A program made the translations under genes and the position numbers. The notes below the pieces were generated by a model. It saw only the letters and a program-made list of their open reading frames with translations, searched no databases and had not been told where the DNA came from. Below are positions 14,833 through 17,036 of a stretch of 17,036 bases of DNA, piece by piece (the first letter of the stretch is position 1; the number at the start of each line of letters is the position of its first letter). This stretch comes from Bacteroidales bacterium (GTDB lineage Bacteria; Bacteroidota; Bacteroidia; Bacteroidales; UBA1715), in contig JAFZTG010000110.1 in assembly GCA_017618935.1 (NCBI GenBank), forward strand, positions 1 through 17,036, read 5' to 3'.

Positions 14833-16563
14833 TTATCTCAAATACTTTTCACGGAGAAAATCGGTACAATCCTTAAATGTCTCAAACGTATGTTCTTCTG
14901 GGATAAGACCAGGGATAATCTTCAGTTTTCTCATCAACTTCATTGGCTGAGGCTGAATAATTGTCATAAGAACTTGTTTTCCACTTGCGTTCAAGTCTTT
15001 TATGGCTGTTTCCATAGCATACAAACCCGATTGGTCCATAAACGTAACTCGTTTCATACGAATGATAACAGTTTCCACATCTTCGGGAACTGTGTGCATC
15101 ACTTCGTTGAATCTTGTTATTGAGCCAAAGAAAATAGGTCCGTCAAGACGTTGAATATATACTTTGTGGCGAACTTCCTCAGGGAAACTCTCCTCGTCAG
15201 ACCACGGAGAACTTGGATTGAACGAAGTTGGTAATTCTTCCGACGTGTATGCCTGTTCCACAAAATCGCTCGTACGTTTCATAAACAAGAAACAAGCGAT
15301 TACCATTCCTATTCCTACTGCCGTTAGCAAATCCACGAATACCGTTGTAAGCAGCACAACCACAAGCACGAACGAATCTGATTTCGGAATGCGGAGAAGG
15401 TCTTTTGACCCTTTGAAATCGATGATTCCTGCACCAACGGTGATAAGGATTCCTGCAAGAACAGAAAGGGGAACGAATTTCACGATTGAACCAAGTCCCA
15501 ACAAAATTGCCAACAGGAACAACGAGTGAACCATACCCGAAATCTGGCTACGACCACCACTCTTCACATTGACAACGGTACGCATGGTAGCGCCTGCACC
15601 ACCAATACCACAGAACATTGCCGCAATCATGTTTCCAACACCTTGACCTATCAATTCCTGATTGCTGTTGTGTTTTGTCTTTGTAATATTGTCGGCTACA
15701 ACCGAGGTCAAAAGCGTGTCGATAGAGCCAAGACCAGCCAAAGTCAAGCCTGGAATTACCGACGATTTCAATACCATTCCCCAATCTACGACAGACAAGT
15801 CAATGCCATCTTTCAAAAAGAAAGGTAACGGAAATCCTGCCGGAATTTCACCAATGGTAAGTGTTGACGGGAAATCGTTTATGAATAATGATACTATCGT
15901 CATTACAATCAATGCAACCAACGTCGCTGGAATTTTCTTTGTTACAAGTGGGAACAAATATATGATAGCAATTGCTCCAAGTCCGAGCAACAATGCCGAA
16001 AGCGAAATTCCGTCGGCAACACGTTCGGGGAATTCGGTAATCATGTCAACCACCAATACTGGCGATTTAAGACCGATCAACGGATAAATCTGTTGTAAAA
16101 TAATAATGATGCCGATACCGCTCATGAAACCCGAAAGCACAGGATACGGAATATAGCGAATATATTTTCCGATTTTTAAGATACCGAACAGTATTTGGAA
16201 CAATCCGCAGAAAATACCTGCAAACGACATTGAAAGCAAAATTGTGCCAATGGCTTGATCAAAAGGAATCCCGCTTGCTTGTTGCGACACCCAGATACCC
16301 GAAATCAACGACGCCGTGATAACCGTCATTGGTCCCGTAGGACCGCTAATTTGCGAGTGTGTTCCGCCAAAAAGCGAAGCAAAGAAACCGAGCATCGTGG
16401 CTCCCACAAGACCGGCAAGAGCACCCACTGCACTTGCGTTAGGATCGTTTACACCACCAAATGCTTGAATACCAAATGCTAATGCCAACGGCAAGGCTAC
16501 GATACCAGCCGTGATTCCACCAAAAATATCTCCTTTAAGATTGTTTGTAGATATAAAACCCAT
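14833..16563 (-). CDS. SulP family anion transporter with C-terminal STAS domain (BicA-like)
   Basis: Inner-membrane SLC26/SulP transporter for an anion such as sulfate or bicarbonate. The 576 residues are a normal length. The membrane domain (about 10-430, with many hydrophobic helices) contains the SulP opening GDIFGGITAGIVALPLALAFG (residues 11-31), SQISGPTGPMTV (70-81) and IPYPVLSGFMSGIG (138-151). The STAS domain covers about 466-570 and has the characteristic FMDQSGLYAME segment (508-518). The segment GSIDTLLTSVVADNITKTKH and the following NSNQELIGQGVGN closely resemble the Na+-coupled bicarbonate transporter BicA, so bicarbonate uptake is a real alternative to sulfate; D282 in this stretch falls where BicA has a Na+-site aspartate. 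No sulfate-assimilation or carbonic anhydrase gene is in the window to decide. Transcribed after kdsA but probably from its own promoter near 16645. Confidence 0.93.
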   Translation of the reverse strand: MGFISTNNLKGDIFGGITAGIVALPLALAFGIQAFGGVNDPNASAVGALAGLVGATMLGFFASLFGGTHSQISGPTGPMTVITASLISGIWVSQQASGIPFDQAIGTILLSMSFAGIFCGLFQILFGILKIGKYIRYIPYPVLSGFMSGIGIIIILQQIYPLIGLKSPVLVVDMITEFPERVADGISLSALLLGLGAIAIIYLFPLVTKKIPATLVALIVMTIVSLFINDFPSTLTIGEIPAGFPLPFFLKDGIDLSVVDWGMVLKSSVIPGLTLAGLGSIDTLLTSVVADNITKTKHNSNQELIGQGVGNMIAAMFCGIGGAGATMRTVVNVKSGGRSQISGMVHSLFLLAILLGLGSIVKFVPLSVLAGILITVGAGIIDFKGSKDLLRIPKSDSFVLVVVLLTTVFVDLLTAVGIGMVIACFLFMKRTSDFVEQAYTSEELPTSFNPSSPWSDEESFPEEVRHKVYIQRLDGPIFFGSITRFNEVMHTVPEDVETVIIRMKRVTFMDQSGLYAMETAIKDLNASGKQVLMTIIQPQPMKLMRKLKIIPGLIPEEHTFETFKDCTDFLREKYLR

Positions 16564-16644
16564 TTTAATTGATAATTGAATGTTGAAAACTTATAATCGC
16601 CTTCGGAGTGCATGCAAGTGAGTCACGTGCTCCAAAAAAGCGTG

Positions 16645-16652
16645 CAAACATA
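16645..16652 (-). promoter_or_regulatory. -7 promoter element of the SulP gene
   Basis: The minus strand reads TATGTTTG, a full match to TAnnTTTG, 82 bases before the ATG at 16563. There is no TTTG at -33. Just upstream (16676-16692) lies a run of eight T, one G and eight A, which could act as an A/T-rich UP-like element. The leader would be about 75 bases and contains several short self-complementary pieces (gcatgc, cacgtg, GGAG...CTCC) without a clear single fold. Confidence 0.45.
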
Positions 16653-16675
16653 CATTAAAATCCGTTGTGCGATAC

Positions 16676-16692
16676 TTTTTTTTGAAAAAAAA
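16676..16692. repeat. T8-G-A8 inverted homopolymer tract between kdsA and the SulP gene
   Basis: Eight T, one G, then eight A form a small AT-only palindrome in the 227-base gap downstream of kdsA. No gene is visible in this gap. The tract could form part of a weak kdsA terminator, bend the DNA upstream of the SulP promoter, or be neutral. Confidence 0.5.
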
Positions 16693-16790
16693 TAAATAAC
16701 ACTAAAAAGATTCTCAATAAAAATAGCTTTCTAACACTGCAATTTCTTCAATTGGTGCTACATCGACTTTTATTTGGACAATATAAAACC

Positions 16791-17036
16791 TTACAACAAT
16801 GATTCAACAACCGTTTCAAAGTCTTTCAAAAACAGCATATTAGGTCCATCGCTTTTGGCGATTTCGGGATTTGGATGTATTTCGAAGAAATAACCGCTTG
16901 CCCCGAATGCTTTTGCCGCCAATGCCATTGCCGGCACAAACTGACGGTCGCCGCCTGTCTTGCCGCCTGCCGCGCCAGGGCGTTGCACGGAATGCGTGCA
17001 GTCCATAATCACCGTGGGCGTGAACTGTTTCATATC
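16791..17036 (-). CDS. kdsA: 3-deoxy-8-phosphooctulonate synthase, C-terminal end (5' part outside the window)
   Basis: Kdo-8-phosphate synthase condenses arabinose-5-phosphate and phosphoenolpyruvate in the cytoplasm, the committed step to Kdo of the LPS inner core; this fits a Gram-negative Bacteroidota cell. The frame is open to the right edge (one GAT codon beyond the ATG at 17033), so about 81 C-terminal residues are present and the apparent start is internal. The family C-terminus is recognisable: TVIMDCTHSVQRPG, then KTGGDRQFVPAMALAAKAFG, SGYFFEIHPNPEIAKSDGPN and a final helix FETVVESLL. The loop with H in EIHPNP and the SDGPN motif are standard KdsA active-site elements. The stop is TAA at 16793-16791, followed by a 227-base AT-rich gap with no strong terminator. 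Confidence 0.95.
   Translation of the reverse strand, partial: DMKQFTPTVIMDCTHSVQRPGAAGGKTGGDRQFVPAMALAAKAFGASGYFFEIHPNPEIAKSDGPNMLFLKDFETVVESLL

Noticed and set aside
15662..16087. 141-codon open frame on the plus strand inside the SulP gene
   Set aside because: Antisense shadow of a conserved transporter; composition follows the opposite strand's codon use.
16611..16633. GGAG...CTCC with gcatgc and cacgtg in the SulP leader as a riboswitch or operator
   Set aside because: The pairing breaks after four bases on the transcribed strand, and no known riboswitch pattern is visible.
16733..16762. CAATT/AATTG hairpin as a kdsA terminator
   Set aside because: Only five AT-rich base pairs plus a bulge, with no immediate T run; too weak to call.

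Overview
The window comes from the chromosome of a member of the Bacteroidota, most likely Bacteroidales-like. Three things support this: a very large secreted protein ending in a type IX secretion (T9SS) type A sorting domain, promoter elements of the Bacteroidota form TTTG-N19-TAnnTTTG, and the family mix (IPExxxVDY-like protein, Bacteroidota-style lipoproteins, type II-like diaminopimelate dehydrogenase). I see no phage, IS, CRISPR, tRNA or rRNA. No stretch without a gene exceeds about 230 bases.

Layout. Bases 1-2696 (+) hold the 3' part of leuS, then an aminopeptidase P gene that starts on the last base of the leuS stop codon. Everything after that is on the minus strand. Read in the direction of transcription, from the right edge leftwards: the 3' end of kdsA (16791-17036), a SulP-STAS anion transporter (14833-16563), meso-diaminopimelate dehydrogenase ddh (13844-14737), and a three-gene cluster 13743-8612 (small PLDc_N-like membrane protein, Asp-box lipoprotein, 1300-residue CotH-kinase/lamin-tail protein with a T9SS sorting domain). 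Next come a lysine-rich exported protein (7888-8454), polA (5036-7798), and a translationally coupled trio 4851-2659 (exported alpha/beta hydrolase, IPExxxVDY-like protein, shortened solute-binding lipoprotein). The trio's last gene meets the aminopeptidase gene tail to tail, with a 38-base coding overlap.

How the genes relate. Several are envelope or housekeeping functions: KdsA for LPS Kdo, Ddh for diaminopimelate in peptidoglycan, and LeuRS and PolA for information processing. The 13743-8612 cluster looks like one exported unit: a membrane protein, a surface-type lipoprotein propeller and a secreted CotH-type kinase. The 4851-2659 trio is joined by one-base overlaps or gaps and probably works as a unit, but its role is unknown.

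Most notable points: (1) PolA keeps its 5' nuclease and polymerase residues but has lost the acidic residues of all three 3'-5' proofreading motifs. (2) The solute-binding protein has recognisable native N and C termini but is far too short, as if its middle had been deleted in frame. (3) The secreted CotH protein and its two small partners form an undescribed-looking surface cluster. (4) At two junctions the terminator of one gene overlaps the promoter of the next; at polA the -7 box lies in the loop of the terminator hairpin. (5) A perfect 28-base palindrome with GTAGAGACG arms lies between the CotH gene and the lysine-rich gene.
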